From Tenrec ecaudatus (Eukaryota > Chordata > Mammalia > Afrosoricida > Tenrecidae): a stretch of DNA of 64,000 nucleotides. Shown here in pieces: positions 12,611-25,780 of the stretch (position 1 is its first letter; every line of letters begins with the position of its first letter). The stretch is from contig NC_134531.1 of NCBI RefSeq assembly GCF_050624435.1, positions 253,842,812 to 253,906,811 on the forward strand. The letters run 5' to 3'. Made by a program: the position numbers and the translations under genes. Below the pieces are notes generated by a model that did not search any database, was not told the DNA's origin, and saw only the letters and a list, made by a program, of their open reading frames with translations.

Positions 12611-13532
12611 AAGAAAATGGAATACTAACAACATTTGATTTCAAGTAAAGGAAAGGAAGAAGAAAAAAAGAGGCGACGAGTTAAAAAAATTAAACAAGAT
12701 GGCAGACTTAACATCCAACATATGAAATGGACATAAGCTAAATATTGTAATTAAAGCAGTGTTTGTCAAAATGGGTTATAAATAGGACACACGTATATGC
12801 CATACACAAGAAATTCACTTTGAACCTAAGGACACAAACAATCTGAAATTATAAATATATTTAACAAAGTAATTAGATTCAAAGGCAGTGTTTATAAATC
12901 AAGAGCACTTTCATTAGTAGCAATAAACCATTCAAATATGAAGTATTTAGTAGCTTTTAAAAAAGGGGGAAATTGATTAAAAATTTGTAACTTCTGTATT
13001 ATAAAAGATGACTAATAATTTACAAAGGTATAGGTAAATGGAAAATATATTACGATAAAAAATTGAACCAAAAAACTCAGTGCCATCTATGTGTCTCTAT
13101 ATAAATATGGTGTATGTGAAAAGTATGAAAGAAATATAACACCCTACCTAGTTGTTAATGTCAGTTAACTATGGAAGAAGGGATTGGGGTACTAAAATTA
13201 AACATGTTTCTGAAGAATTTCTGAAAATATATAAAAAATGCTATGAACACATAATCACAAAAGCACACACACGTATGTATATATGCATGAGAAGATGCCA
13301 ACCCAAATTTTAGTGCATATTAAGATAAAAGGATTTCTACTTCCTCCTTTATTCTTTTGCTGTGTGCATTTTTACTCTCAGCACATAGTATCTGAGTGAT
13401 CAGAAAAAAAGATAAATATTTATTGTGGGGAGGGGGCATTGAAAAAAATTTGAGACCCAGAAAATGCAGGTAAAGATGTTATGAATTCTACATGTGTTTT
13501 TGTATTTAAAAATGTCTAATAAGAGATGATTA

Positions 13533-13754
<222 letters not shown>

Positions 13755-14570
13755 TTAAACCACACTTTAAAATTTTTCCATGTTTGATATCCATTTGCAT
13801 TTTTAACTTCCATATTATCACTTTATGTTAATGTCTGCTGAACATTAGATTGTGGAGTTCTTTCTTATTAATTTATGTGATTAGTATATTAATCATTTGT
13901 CATGAGGGAGTTTTAAATGTTTGTGGAAAATGGAATTAAAAGACAATGGAATTTCCCACAAACATTTTGACGCCCCAGATATTTTTCCCCTTAATTATTA
14001 AATTTGTTTTATAGCAATATAATCTGATCTACAAGTATCACTAACTTTTCCAAAGTATGCTTTATGCCACTTCAACTTCATTTTTATCATAGATTAGTAC
14101 CTGTTTTCAAACAAAGCTTTTTCACTTTTACAAAAAAAGGGGGCGGGGGCGGGGCGTAAAGTGAAAAGTGGCCTGTGTTAGAAAACACAGGAACCTATGA
14201 ACGAGGCCATTGCACTCTGAGCAGAGAAAGTGGTATTGCTAAGTTCCTTCCCGAAGACCACACAGCATCAAGCCTTCACTGCTTTGAACTGGGTCTATGA
14301 ACACGATATAAGCAGCATTATTTTCATTTTTGTATGTATTTGGTATGATTGATAGGTTATTAGGCCCAGGAATGCTAAAAATTTTCCTATATAAATTAAT
14401 GGTAGTTCTCTGATTTATGTCATTTAGCTTATAAAAGGTTTCACAGGAATGCTCTACTGTATTTTATTATCAAGCACTAAGGCGCTACACCAGTGCTTCT
14501 CAGTTTTTTTTACTTTTACATAAACTATAGTGAAAAAGAAATGTGTTTATAAATGAGAAACACATTTTAT

Positions 14571-14891
14571 TTTATTATTAATTTTTAATTTTATTGGGGG
14601 CTCATACAACTCTTATCACAATCCATACATACATCAATTGTGTAAAGCACATGTGTACATTCGTTACCCTCATCATGCTCAAAGTATGTGCTCTCCACAT
14701 AAGCCCCTGGGATCAGCTCATTTCCCCGTTCCCCCTCCCTCATGAACCCTTGATAATTTAGAAATTATTATTTTGTCATATCTTGCACTGTCCGACATCT
14801 CCCTTCACCCACTTTTCTGTTGTCCATCTTCCAGGGACAGGGTTACATGCAGATGCTTGTCATTGGTTCTCCCTCTCCACCCCACCCTCAA
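14571..14891 (-). repeat. L1 3' end on the minus strand, with TSD
   Basis: The reverse complement of the L1 3' UTR tail: it starts with ttattgggggctcatacaac and runs to the gaccctccctgg-type block. The flanks gaaacacattttat (14557-14570) and gaagcacattttat (14892-14905) are a 14-bp duplication with one mismatch. It is the only clear young L1 3' end in the window in the same sense as ARL6. Confidence 0.88.
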
Positions 14892-15109
14892 GAAGCACAT
14901 TTTATATTTGACGTGCCACATACACAGGCATACACAAATATAACCGAAAGGGAACTACTCTGAAACAATACTTAATCAAGTCTTTTGGTCTACATGACTT
15001 TTTACAAGATGATGGCCAGCAAATGAGTAGGTTGAAGGATTCACTAATGCAGCAAATCAGCTGCTGAACATTCACATGCGTTTTCGCTTTTAATGGTTAC
15101 AAAAGAGAC

Positions 15110-15325
15110 ACATTGCAAGATCACTCACTTCCTGACACCGAGTCCGTGCCAACTTACTGCAATGCTGTAGGAAGGGGAGACTCTAAGTCTCAATGGGAAC
15201 CTTGGAAGGCAGGTCTGGAGACTGGCTGCTGGAAGGGCAAAGGCCTAAACCCCCTATGGAGTCGTTCTATTCTGCACATGTTTCGGTATCAACTTAATGG
15301 CAACTAGCAACAACAGCAACATATA
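15110..15325. repeat. SINE/RTE-tail fragments in opposite orientations
   Basis: The left part (gacaccgagtccgtgccaac, then atgctgtagg) reads as the minus-strand SINE tail. The right part (ccctatggagtcgttctattctg, then tcaacttaatggcaactagc) reads as a plus-strand tail. The exact makeup is unclear. Confidence 0.45.
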
Positions 15326-16972
15326 TACACATTTTTATTAAAACAGGGTTTTCCTTTATAAAATTGAGATCTGAAAACATGTCATACTAGATCATTCTCA
15401 GGGCAAATTTTTCTCTTTATATCTTTAGCTACTAGCTCTAAACATAAAATATGTTTCTAAATGTACGAATGTTAGGCATGAACATTTTTTATTTCAACAA
15501 ATATTGTTAAATCATCCTCAAATATATCTTTCTTAGAATCCCACTTCTAAGAGTGGTTTCTTGTTCTACCAGCAATCTAATAAATCTCTTAAAACCCTTC
15601 AGTTTATTAGTTAAAATTCACTTATTCTTTCATAATCAGAAAAAATATAGAGAAAATAAATGTATTTACTTCTTCCTAATAATTATATTTAGTATTCAAT
15701 TTACACCTTAACCACAATATTTCTGAGCTTATCCATTTCTTCTAAAAATTTTTCAAGAAAAATAGATTAAAGTCAGAAGAAAATGTGCATTTTTTCAAAT
15801 ATATTTTTCTATAATTAGAATAATGCATATATCTTAAAGTATCTAAATTAAACATATCATACAGTAGTTAATAGTTTATTAGAAGAGGAATACAAAAATC
15901 CTGTATTGAATACAGTTTTTCCAAAAATTCCACATGTCCCAATAAATTTAATACAGTATACCATAAATATGCCACCTTTCATTTTCTGATTTGCCCCTTA
16001 AATGTGATCGAGTCTTTTTCCTGATCGCTGAGCTTCTCTGGGTTTCTATGTGTCACAGTCCTAACCTAAAGATTATCTGGAACAAATTTGTGATTCGTTC
16101 AAATCAGAGGAATGCAATGTATATTCCCATGTTCATTTGCAGGAAAGAGTTCATCAGCATCTAAATCTGACCTGGCAAGGATTACAGGTATAGTAACAAA
16201 GGGAGTTTAGCTATTAGTCTGGTTTTTAAGTTCTGGGAGCAAGAGTGAGCCACCTGTTCTTCAGTGAAGGAGTTCTAATAATATTAAAAGCAACGAATTC
16301 ATTTGAAAATTATAAGCATATCTTGAAAAGGTTTAACATATTTTGATTCCAGTACATGGGTGGTTCTTAATCTCTCTTCTAGAACTGAAAGTAATTAGTG
16401 AGGACCTGATTTTTCACACGCTAGAAAATACCTTGTTTAGAACTGTTTATAGAACAAATGGATTTACTTTTTGAGTTATACTGCAATTTTTAGCTACATT
16501 GAGTGAAATATTTATTGGATATATATATAAAAATATAAGTAAAAATTATAAGCAAACATAAGTATATGGGCTGAACACCTAACTAGGACTTCAAATAATT
16601 TGCCTGAGAAAAGCCTCTGCCCTGCAGGCTTTTACAATCCCAGCTGGGAGGCTCTGGTCTCTGTCTAGCTGTCTGGGAAGTATGTGAATAAGCTTATTAG
16701 TACAGCTCAAGGGACAGAGGGACCGTCACAAACAGTGAAAGGTTACAGACGAGGTTATTCTTGAGCCATTCTTAAAGGATGGCTATCTGCATGTTAAATG
16801 GTAAAGAAGTATGGTACAAGAGGGCATGAAAAACAAAGAGAACAGCACATGTAAAGGCCAAGGTCATGAAAGACTGAAATACTTGACAGACAGTGCAAAA
16901 TATGATCATACTTCTTTACATAAGAAAATGTATAAATTATATGAAAAATCAACATTATAATGCAGCCCATGT

Positions 16973-18413
16973 GAACTGACCAAGAAAGGAATGAGAGCCC
17001 ATGGACTATGAAAACATCTTTAGCAATGACACATCAAAGGCCTACAGTACTTCTGCTAGCTTCCAAAAAGAAAAAATAAATTACCCACTGAGGAGGTCGG
17101 CAAAGGACCTGAACAGAAGTTTCTCAGGGGCAGAAATACGAATAGCCAATAAACATATGAGAAAATGTCCCGATCATTAGTCATTAAGAGATATGCAAAT
17201 TAAAAAACCAATGAGATAGCACCTAACACCCTCAAGAATAGTCCAATTCAAAAAATCAGAAAGCAACAAGTGTTGCGGGGGGCTCCGGTGAGATAGGAAC
17301 CCTCATCCACTGCTGGTGGACCTGTAGGTATGTACAGCCACTGTGGAAATAGATTTGGAAATTTCTCAAAATGGAAACTGAGCTACTTACTATACGACCC
17401 AGCAATCCCCCTACTGGGCATATACCCAGAGGAGGCAAGACACAAACCACGGCCAGACATCCGTGCTCCAATGTTCATCATGGCACAGTTCACAATCACA
17501 AGGAGTTGGAAACAACCCAAATTTCCATCAACAGGCAAGTGAATTAAAACACTGTGGTTCGTACATACAATGGAGTACTACACATCCCTAAAAAGCAGTG
17601 ATGAACTCATGAAGCACATCACCGCATGGGACGAACTGGTAGAAATTATGCTAAGTGAAGTAAGCCAAGCACAAAAGGACAAGTAGAACATCAGTCCGTT
17701 GAGGTAAGCTTAAAAATGTAAAAGAGGCATCAGGGAAAAGCTACTATATACATAGATTCCTGGCGTGAGGTTCAGGTACTATGGCAAGGGCTAGACCCAA
17801 TCCAAGGACACATATGGCAGCCCACTAAAAAGGAAGGGGAAAAAAAGACAGGGAAGCAGGGGAACAGGGCACTAACCTACCCAAGGGAAGGATGTTGTTT
17901 TTATCTCCACACGGGAGAGACAAGACTTCAATCCGGTGTGCCAAGAGGTGAATGTAACATACCAGCATGAAGTAGGGAACCAATAGAGAGGTCTGTATGG
18001 TCGGTCCCACCCCCAATTACGTGGACGCTCCCCTCCCCGCAGAAGAATGCACCACAGAAGACAGCACTGAAGCGACATCAGGTAGAGGAGAGCATCTGAT
18101 CAGAGCATATAGGAGCAAATGAAGAGGGAAGGAGAGAGAGTGGAACACATCCTGACCTACCAAGCCCCGAGGACGATATTCCTGTTCAGAGCAGCACATG
18201 CACAGAGAGGACCATAGGGTTGGCCCCACCATGAGACACGACATCTCTCACTGACCCATGAGAATGGGAATTGAGCCCAATCTGACCCTACCACACCAGG
18301 GGGAAAACGCTAAAGGCTTACAAATGTGCTTGGTACAATGGATGCATGTATGGATTGTGATAAGAGCTGAATGAGCTCCCAATAAAATGATTTTTTTAAA
18401 AACCAAAAACGAA
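16973..18413 (+). repeat. L1 insertion: end of ORF2 and 3' UTR, with TSD
   Basis: It begins in the last part of L1 ORF2 (gagcccatggactatgaaaacatcttt; later cagcaatccccctactgggc) and runs through a shortened 3' UTR to ccaataaaatgattttttta. Flanking aatgcagcccatgt (16959-16972) and aatgcagcccacgt (18414-18427) form a 14-bp duplication with one mismatch. The frame is broken. Confidence 0.92.
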
Positions 18414-18522
18414 AATGCAGCCCACGTTATGATTTATATTTATAATCACTATTAAACTCTAACATGTCACAATTAAATAGTATGCAATCATCTAGTTAAG
18501 AAACATTCACAAATGCACTTAC

Positions 18523-18591
18523 TTGTAATAGTGTTCCCAGAGGTTTCTGTATCTTCCTTGACCTGACATATCAAACACTGTAAAAGACAAA
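18523..18591 (-). CDS. ARL6: ARL6 coding exon 3 (switch II)
   Basis: Sixty-nine bases complete Ser62, encode residues 63-84 and begin Lys85. The motif [17 protein letters not shown] contains DxSGQ, the switch II region; Gln73 is the residue expected to position water for GTP hydrolysis. The usual Arf form is DVGGQ; the M-S variation is typical of ARL6. The acceptor is ctttgtag before 18591 and the donor AA|GTAAGT is a perfect consensus. A 1.4-kb L1 ends only about 95 bp from the donor side. Confidence 0.97.
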
Positions 18592-19479
18592 CTACAAAGG
18601 GCAAAGATATACATAAAATGACCATACTATACATGACTAACTTAAAGCACAACTTTAAGATACAGATTCAGTTGTTTTCAATGGAAGAAAATCACTCTCA
18701 ATTACAATATTTCAAATTATACCATTTCTCAAGTAAAAACTTCAAATATGAATTTAGTGAAAATAAACATACAGTTGAAATAAATAACATATAGAAAGAT
18801 ATTCTATTTTGCTAGCAATGTTATCAGATTGTCTAAACCAGTATCTCCCAATGTGGGTGATGTTACCCACTACAGGGCACTGGGACTGATCCAGGGGGAC
18901 TAGAGGAACAGGTACCTACACTTACTCCCGGATTAGGGTTGAGAGTACAAAGTGTCTTTAACTGCCAGGAGTGCTGAGAAGTTGTTTGCTTCACTTTCTT
19001 TTGTGAAAAGGAGGTGGTCAGACAAACATATCTGGGTGCCTGTGGTCTCCAGCCCAAATTCTGAGAAATAATCGAGGTCATTGCTACAATAATGACTATA
19101 GGTTTGTAAATGACCAATTTTCTTTCTAAGAATGAAGATCTAATATTGTCATTTTTCACCGATAGCTTCTTGTCACCCCTCCTTAAATTGTAAATTTTAT
19201 TTTCAGAAAAAAATCCCACTAAAAAGATTTAGGTAATATAATCACCAAGGTTCTCATTCCCCAGAACTGACAATTAGTATTTAGCTGTATTTCCTCAAAG
19301 AAAAAACATTTTTAAAGACTCTTCACCATTTTTCTAGTGTCAACTGATACAATGATTCAATGAAGAAAACAGATAATCCTTATCTTCTTGAAGCATACAT
19401 TCTAAAGGGGATACTGATAAATATATATATATGATATATATTTTTTGATATGTGATTGTCTACTTACTGAACAATAAAA

Positions 19480-19692
19480 CCCAAACAAACAAAATCAAAA
19501 ACCAAATTCACTGCTATTAAATCAATTTTGACTCACAGCGACCCTATAGGGCAGGGTAAAACTGTTCTGGATTTCTGAGACTGAAATTCTTCATAGGAAC
19601 GTCTCATCTTTCTCCTGCAGAGTGGCTTGTAGTTTTGAACTGCTGATCTGTGGTTAGCAGCTCATTGAGTAACCCACTATGCCATCTAAATT
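19480..19692 (-). repeat. Afrotherian tRNA-derived SINE
   Basis: A minus-strand copy: ttgactcacagcgaccctatagggc, tttctcctgcagagtggc, then ttagcagctcattgagtaaccc at the head. Confidence 0.85.
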
Positions 19693-19944
19693 CCAGGGGC
19701 TTCAAAAATATTCCATTAGTTTTTAATTCCGTTTTCCCCATAAAATTTTTGAAGCCCCCACTTACCTTTCTTCAGAGAAGATGTTCCCATAATAATTTAG
19801 TCTCTGGAACCCTAGCTAGGGCAGCTTTGAGTCCGAACTGATTCTCTTAGTGGGCTTGTTCACATATCTTTATACAGGACTCAACTAGAGAGCAAGAGAA
19901 ACAACTTTAAAATGAAAGCAGTCCCCCATAGCTTCTTAATCGAA

Positions 19945-20132
19945 ATACACTGCTCCTGCTGTCAAGTTAGTTCTGAACTCTAGTGGCCTCATATGGCAAG
20001 AGTGTAAGTTCCCCATAGGGTTTTCTTAACTGTCATCTTCCGGATGAAGATTACCACGCCTTTCTTCCACTGAGTATTGGAGTGGGTTGTAAATGCCAAC
20101 CCTCTAGCTAGTAGTTGAGCGCTAATCAAAAT
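19945..20132 (-). repeat. SINE, diverged, next to an ARL6 exon
   Basis: A minus-strand copy recognisable from tgctgtcaagttagttctgaactc and gagtgggttgtaaatgccaaccc. It ends about 20 bp from the donor-side edge of coding exon 2. Confidence 0.65.
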
Positions 20133-20150
20133 ATAAACAAAGTAAATTAC

Positions 20151-20212
20151 CTGGATGATCTGAATTTTTCAATGTTGAATCCTATTGTTGGAACTATATC
20201 TTGACACTGAGC
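20151..20212 (-). CDS. ARL6: ARL6 coding exon 2 (switch I)
   Basis: Sixty-two bases encode residues 42-61 plus two bases of Ser62. The stretch AQCQDIVPTIGFNIEKFRSS includes the PTIGFN motif of switch I; its threonine coordinates magnesium and the gamma-phosphate in Arf-family GTPases. The acceptor reads ttaaag just before 20212 and the donor AG|GTAATT follows 20151. The phase fits both neighbours (0 in, 2 out). A SINE ends about 20 bp beyond the donor, yet the exon is intact. Confidence 0.96.
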
Positions 20213-21124
20213 CTTTAAGAAAAACACAAGTTTGGAAAGTTGCAATTGACAAAGATGAATTTTCCCTCAGGTTAAAGGAAAAAAGGCATCATTTCTATTT
20301 TCAAATCTGCCACTAAAATGTCATAAGATTAAGCAAAATTATAATTTTCAAAATGGGCTTGCTGTATATTTTTATAGAAGTTTAAGCTTTACTAATTGTG
20401 AATCTGCATAATGGATATGCCTTAATTCATATTTTATGGGTTGATGTTTTCCAGGACTTAAAGAAGTGTTTTAATAAGTCACTTGAGTGTACATACAGAA
20501 TTTTCTAATCTTTCAACACATATATTTAATGAGTTCTTCTATGCTAGGGATTATCCTCATGTTTAGATGGTAACAAAGCAGACAAGATCTCTGCTTTCAT
20601 GAAGCTTATAAACTACATGAGGTACACAACTACATGAGGTACACAGCTGCGGGTGAGTGAAAGGTTCTTGGGGTTGGGAGGCAGTAGGGCAGATGATATT
20701 GGTAGGATGGCTTTGAAGAAGGGTATCCAAGAAAGGCTTCTTTGAAGGGGATATTTCTGACCCAGGAGTAATGACAAGAAGGGAAAAACCCCAACACCAT
20801 CTTGGCAAAGACCATTTCAGTCAGAAGTATCAGGTGGTGCAAAGGCCTGAGGCACGCTGGCCTGTCTGGGAAATCAGTACCTTGGAAGGGAAAGTTCACT
20901 AAGTAGTGGGTAAGAGAGGTAGGGTTTTGCAGGCTACAGTAGAGCATTCTGTGCGAAGAAGACATTGAAAACATGGGCAATTGTTAAGCAGAATCTGCTG
21001 ATGAGCTCCAAGGAAACTAAAATGCATCATCCCAGTAATGAGCTCATGAAATGTATCAGTTGGGCGTGTAATCGGGAGAGATTAGTCAGTCCCTAGAAAA
21101 GAACAGCAGGCTTGCTAAAGAACG

Positions 21125-21345
21125 AGGTCAGTGAAAAAGAGGAAGAAGACCTCAGCTAGATGGACTGACGGAGTGGCTGCAACAGTGAGCGTAGACATAG
21201 CAATTGCGAGGCTGGCGCAGGACCCGGGAGTGCTTCCTCCTGCTGTGCACAGGGTTGCTCTGATTCAGAACCAACTGGAGAGCACAGAACAACAGTATCT
21301 CTATCCTCCAACTGGTCTTCTTTATCAGCAAGATCTAGAGCCCTA
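21125..21345 (+). repeat. RTE 3' end
   Basis: It matches the RTE tail on the plus strand: gaagacctcagctagatgg, gcaacagtgagcgtagacatagc, ggcgcaggacccgggagtg, then cagggttgctctgattcagaacc. Degenerate. Confidence 0.75.
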
Positions 21346-21634
21346 GAAGTTGTTCTCAACTTTCCCTGTTCTACACTCAGTATACATATTCATCCTCTAA
21401 GCTCCACTGGTTCTATCCAAGTTCAGGCATGTTTATTTCTTGTTTTGAAATACTAAACAATTTCCTAACTGCTACCTTGGGTGAATTACTTAATTCTTCC
21501 AAGTCTTAGTTTTCTCAAATGTGAAATACAGCATTATTATCCATAACTCTTAAAAATAATCATGAACTCTAGTTAAATGAGTTAATTGATGCAACGTATC
21601 CCAGGTACTGCCAGATGGTGTCGTATGCCTTCAA

Positions 21635-21748
21635 GACATAGAAAAAGTATAAGCATGGCACCGGACTGGGAAGTGTTTCAGGCTGTTATGCATAGGGTCA
21701 TTATTGGTTGGAACTAACTCATGGCACCTAGCAACAATAACAACAACT
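21635..21748 (+). repeat. RTE/SINE 3' tail fragment
   Basis: A short piece (gttatgcatagggtcattatt, ggaactaactcatggcacc) ending in an aacaataacaac tail. Confidence 0.6.
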
Positions 21749-21949
21749 ATTTTATTGTCTCCCAAACCTCAGTGCGTGGGAACTTTTATGCAGAATTATG
21801 TAAATTATGACAAATTTTATTTTAGGGTCTTTATGCATACATTCTACAATATAATGGTCATGGTATTCGGAAAAACATACCAATGACAAACGTATGATAA
21901 AGTTAAAAGCTTCAAGAAATTTCAGCAAACACGTAAATCAAAAGTTATT

Positions 21950-22388
21950 TCGGTAGAGCTCCAAAGCCCATCTGTAGACCATGGGATATCCCATCGCAGA
22001 GGAGTCACAGGGAAGGGATGAGTCAATCAGGGTGCAGCAAAGCACCTAGGAAACACACAATGCTCTGGTTCCTTGAGGCTTCAGGAATGCGGGAAACCAA
22101 CTGCCATGATGGCCACATAACTGAAACACCCCTCCACTACGAAGAACAGAAACCAGGGGGAGAGAAGGGAAGGAAACAGTAGTTGGTGTAAGATATGAAA
22201 ATAATTATAATTTATAAAGGGACCATGAGGGTGGGGGCAGGGGGGAAGAGGAGCTGACACCAAGGGCTCAATAGAAAATAAATATCTAGAAAAGAATGAT
22301 GGCAACATATGTACAAATATGCTTGATACAACTGATGTATGGATTGTTACAAGAGCTATAAGAGCCCTCAATAAAATGCTTTAAAAAA
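21950..22388 (+). repeat. L1 3' UTR fragment
   Basis: The plus-strand L1 3' UTR from caaagcccatctgtagacc to ctcaataaaatgctttaaaaa, with an internal deletion compared with the 57-kb copy. Confidence 0.88.
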
Positions 22389-22781
22389 TCGTACTTCGGT
22401 CTTCATTAAATTGTAGTTAGCATATCCTTCCAGCCTCCCCTGAGTCACCCCTAGGCATTCCATAAGCTGGTTTAGTTTCCAGAGAAGTTATTCTATTTGC
22501 AGAGGATGAAATCTAGTAGCTTTTTTGGCCCCCACCCCTCACTTCTCAAGTCCTACTTAAAGTTCAGGAGAAAATAGAAACTTCATAAATTAAGTTAGAA
22601 GAGATATGTGGGCAAATGCTCCCAGATACAAATAGGATCAACTTTCTTCTGAAGAAAACCAAAAGCAAGTGTCCAGTATTAATCTCCCTCAACTGTATTT
22701 AGGTACAAAAATATTTGATCCCTTTGCAAAATAGATGATCAGGAACAGTGTAAACAAAAAGTTGTATAGGAAACAAAATAG

Positions 22782-23292
22782 AGCCATCCATCTCCCAGGG
22801 AGGAGGTCACATGTAGATCCTTGTAATCAGTTCCCCCTTTCCAACCCACTCACCCTCCACTCTTCCAGCCTCGCCCCTCACACCCTTGGTCCTGAAGATG
22901 GATGGCAGAGAAGGGGGGGAAGGGAGACTCTGGATAGGGCAAGATATGACAAAATAACAATCTGTGGATTATCAAGGGCTCATGAGGGAGGGGGGAACGG
23001 GGAGGGAGGGGGGAAAAAAAGAGGACCTGATGCAGAGGGCTTAAGTGGAGAGCAAATGCTTTGAGAGTGATTAGCGCAAAGAATGTATGGATGTGCTTTA
23101 TACAATTGATGTATGTATATGTGTGGATTGAGATAAACGTTGTATGAGCACCTAATAAAATGTAAAAAAAGAAAAAAAAAGAAAATGATTAAGGCAAAGA
23201 ATGTACAGATGTGCTTTATACAATTGATGTATGTATATGTATGGATTGTGATAAGAGTTGTATGAGCCCCTAATAAAATGTTAAAAAAAAAA
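22782..23292 (+). repeat. L1 3' end with 5' inversion and a tandem second tail, with TSD
   Basis: From 22,782 to about 22,893 the L1 3' UTR is in reverse orientation (catctcccagggaggaggtc); from there to 23,162 it is forward (gatggatggcagagaagg to ctaataaaatg). This is the twin-priming layout. After an A-rich linker a second copy of the last ~100 bases (23,181-23,280) follows. The 14-bp duplication aggaaacaaaatag at 22768-22781 and 23293-23306 brackets the whole unit, so both tails arrived in one event. Confidence 0.92.
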
Positions 23293-23599
23293 AGGAAACA
23301 AAATAGTGCAAACAAGAAGTTGTATAGGAATTATTTCCTAAGTGGAGGAGACCATCTATGACAGCCCAGAAATAGACCAACAACAAGAATTGAAAAGAAT
23401 TTGAGACACACTCTATTTGCAAAAAGATTTCAATAAGAGACCGTGTATTATATTATTGATGCCATCAGTTATCTTGTTGGGCAAGATGCTACATTTTGGC
23501 TGATATAAAAACCTTATAATCATCTAGGTCAGGAGACAGTCTCCAGTATAGTGTGGTTTTTTAAACTTATTCCTAACTGAGGAGGGATTTTTTTTCCTT

Positions 23600-23965
23600 C
23601 AAGTTCTATATACTATCACACTGCCTCCTCCGCTCCGGCCCGTTTTCTGACTGCTCAGTTTTTGAGAGGGAGCTGAGCATCCTTGGCTCAACCCTCCCAC
23701 CAGCTCTCATTTGAGAGGCAGCTGCTTATGGGAGGCAAGCATTCCCATCTGCTCTTAGCCATGTAGTGAACCTGCACAAGTAGAGTAGGCTCTTTCCAGA
23801 AGGAAAAAAGCTTGAAAGTTTGGAAAACCTCAATTCAAGAGAGTGTTCGCGAGTCCTCTGATCAGATCGAAGCACTCTTCAGTATCAGCTTTTCTAAGAA
23901 TAAAGCTGCTATTTTACACCTGTCTGCCATCAGCATGTATTGCAGTTGAGTCCTGAGTCAGTTGG
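23600..23965 (+). repeat. Possible ERV LTR remnant
   Basis: GC-richer than its flanks, with agaataaagctgctattttacacctg near its 3' side, the look of a retroviral R/U5 polyadenylation region. The boundaries and class are uncertain. Confidence 0.35.
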
Positions 23966-24521
23966 AGAGCCCCCTAAAAAGCCTAAATTAGCTTCCAAAT
24001 CCATTTCAGTTTCTTATCCCAGCTGCCTCAAATTAACACCCATCTGAAAATACACAGGCAGTTAGCCGTTTTTGCATGGAAAATTCCTGTCAGTGCAGAG
24101 CATCGTGGCAGGGGGACAAGAAAGAGCGGCAAATTTTGTAATCCCAAAGCAATCTTCACCTGAATAGGAGTAAAGCAAACTGTCCCCAAAGAAACTGGTG
24201 TACTACAGATTCCCTACACTCCACTATTTAAAGGTACTGAAGGTTATTTACCTGTAACTACCATACCATATAGCCTCCCCTCACCCCCTCATTCAACCAT
24301 CTGCAATTTCGCCGCCTCCATATTTTCTGTAGCTAAGAGTTGAAATCAATTTGATGGAAATGGGTTTGTTTTTATCTCCTTTTAGGTCTAACATCTAAAT
24401 TATTTCTTGTTAAACATGTATTATTAGTTGGCTCTTAGTTTTAGCCTAAATAAAGGTGCTTATCAATGATAGGAATTATTAGTTGCCTACTCACTAACCA
24501 TTCTTTAGGATCTCTGTTTTT

Positions 24522-24812
24522 GGAAGAATCCCTGGGTAGTGCAGAGTTCATGGTACTCGGTTTCCACCTGAAAGGCTGGAGGTTAAAGCAAGAGGTGGCT
24601 GGTAAACTACCATATATACTCAACTATAAGCCAAGCACATTTTTTATGCAGAAAAAGTTCCCCAATTTCTGTGGTAAAATTAGGTGCCTTGGCTTATTCT
24701 CGAGTATACACGGTACTTTTGAAATTTCAGCCACTTAAAGCCCGGAACTCTGGGTATTCTCATACACACAGTCTGTCATACTGAGTTGGAATCGGTCTGA
24801 CAGCAATATGGT
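24522..24812 (+). repeat. SINE interrupted by a small inverted-repeat element
   Basis: The left half (gaatccctgggtagtgcagag to gaggtggctggtaaac) and right half (agcccggaactctgggtattc to gagttggaatcggtctgac) belong to one plus-strand SINE, separated by the element at 24610-24713. Confidence 0.7.
24610..24713. mobile_element. 104-bp MITE-like element with TIRs and TA target duplication
   Basis: The left end CCATATATACTCAACTATAAGCC and the reverse-complemented right end CCGTGTATACTCGAGAATAAGCC are inverted repeats of about 23-30 bp. TA flanks it at 24608-24609 and 24714-24715, as for Tc1/mariner-type elements. It has no coding capacity. It interrupts a SINE, which dates it as later than that SINE. 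Confidence 0.75.
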
Positions 24813-25570
24813 GTTGCCAGGGAAAACCAGTCGTAGCTGCCAATAGGGGTAATCAGCGAGGCACATAAGGCGGAGCCGCAGAGACCGTCTTTAAAGGGGG
24901 CTCATTTAGCAGGAAGGCCTATTCTTTTGCTCTTTTCTTTTCCCCTTCCTGCCACTTAGATTACAGGTATGATGATCAACTACAGTGACTCTGTAGAGAT
25001 TCCCAGCCTCAGAAGCCCTGTACAGTGTGGTTATGAGATTAAATGAATTTATGGCAGAAGACTTTTTTTATTTAGGTTACTGCTATGTAGCATAACCTAA
25101 TTATAGCTTGTGTTAAATGTGCTAACTTTATATATTCTTCTAATAAATATTTAAAATATTTATTAAAATTTGAACTATTTATCACTTAAAATCACTTTGC
25201 TAACTACTGCTAAGCATACCACACTTGGAGGGAAAATTGTTTAAGAGATACATTATTTATAGACTCCACAAAGATGGTCCCCTTTACCTCTGGGAGAAAG
25301 AACCAAAAAGAAAGCAACACATCCTGAAGGTACACTTGGTAAATTTATGAGTCTTCTGAGGTGAAAGGGCATTTGAAAATAACCTTTTAGTCTACATAAC
25401 CTGGATTTATATGTTTGTGCGTGTTTACCTATGTGTGTATATATATCCATATTCTATATACATGCATGAAATTAACTGCAAATTGTGGTTAACTATACTA
25501 ACCTAAAGCACTATTCAGCAAACAGGATTTCATATGATGATTACATGAAGTTATAATACCAAACAAATCA

Positions 25571-25780
<210 letters not shown>

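Larger units (their letters stand above)
18592..20150 (-). other. ARL6: ARL6 intron between coding exons 2 and 3
   Basis: A 1.56-kb intron with two minus-strand SINEs (19.48-19.69 and 19.94-20.13 kb) and a short (TA)n run near 19,420. A block at about 18,840-19,210 starting tatctcccaatgtgggtgatg resembles the edge of a hAT-type DNA element, but I cannot confirm this. Confidence 0.5.

Noticed and set aside
14141..14156. A G-rich run (gggggcgggggcgggg) in an ARL6 intron
   Set aside because: It could form a quadruplex, but it is short, has only three long G runs, and nothing around it suggests regulation.
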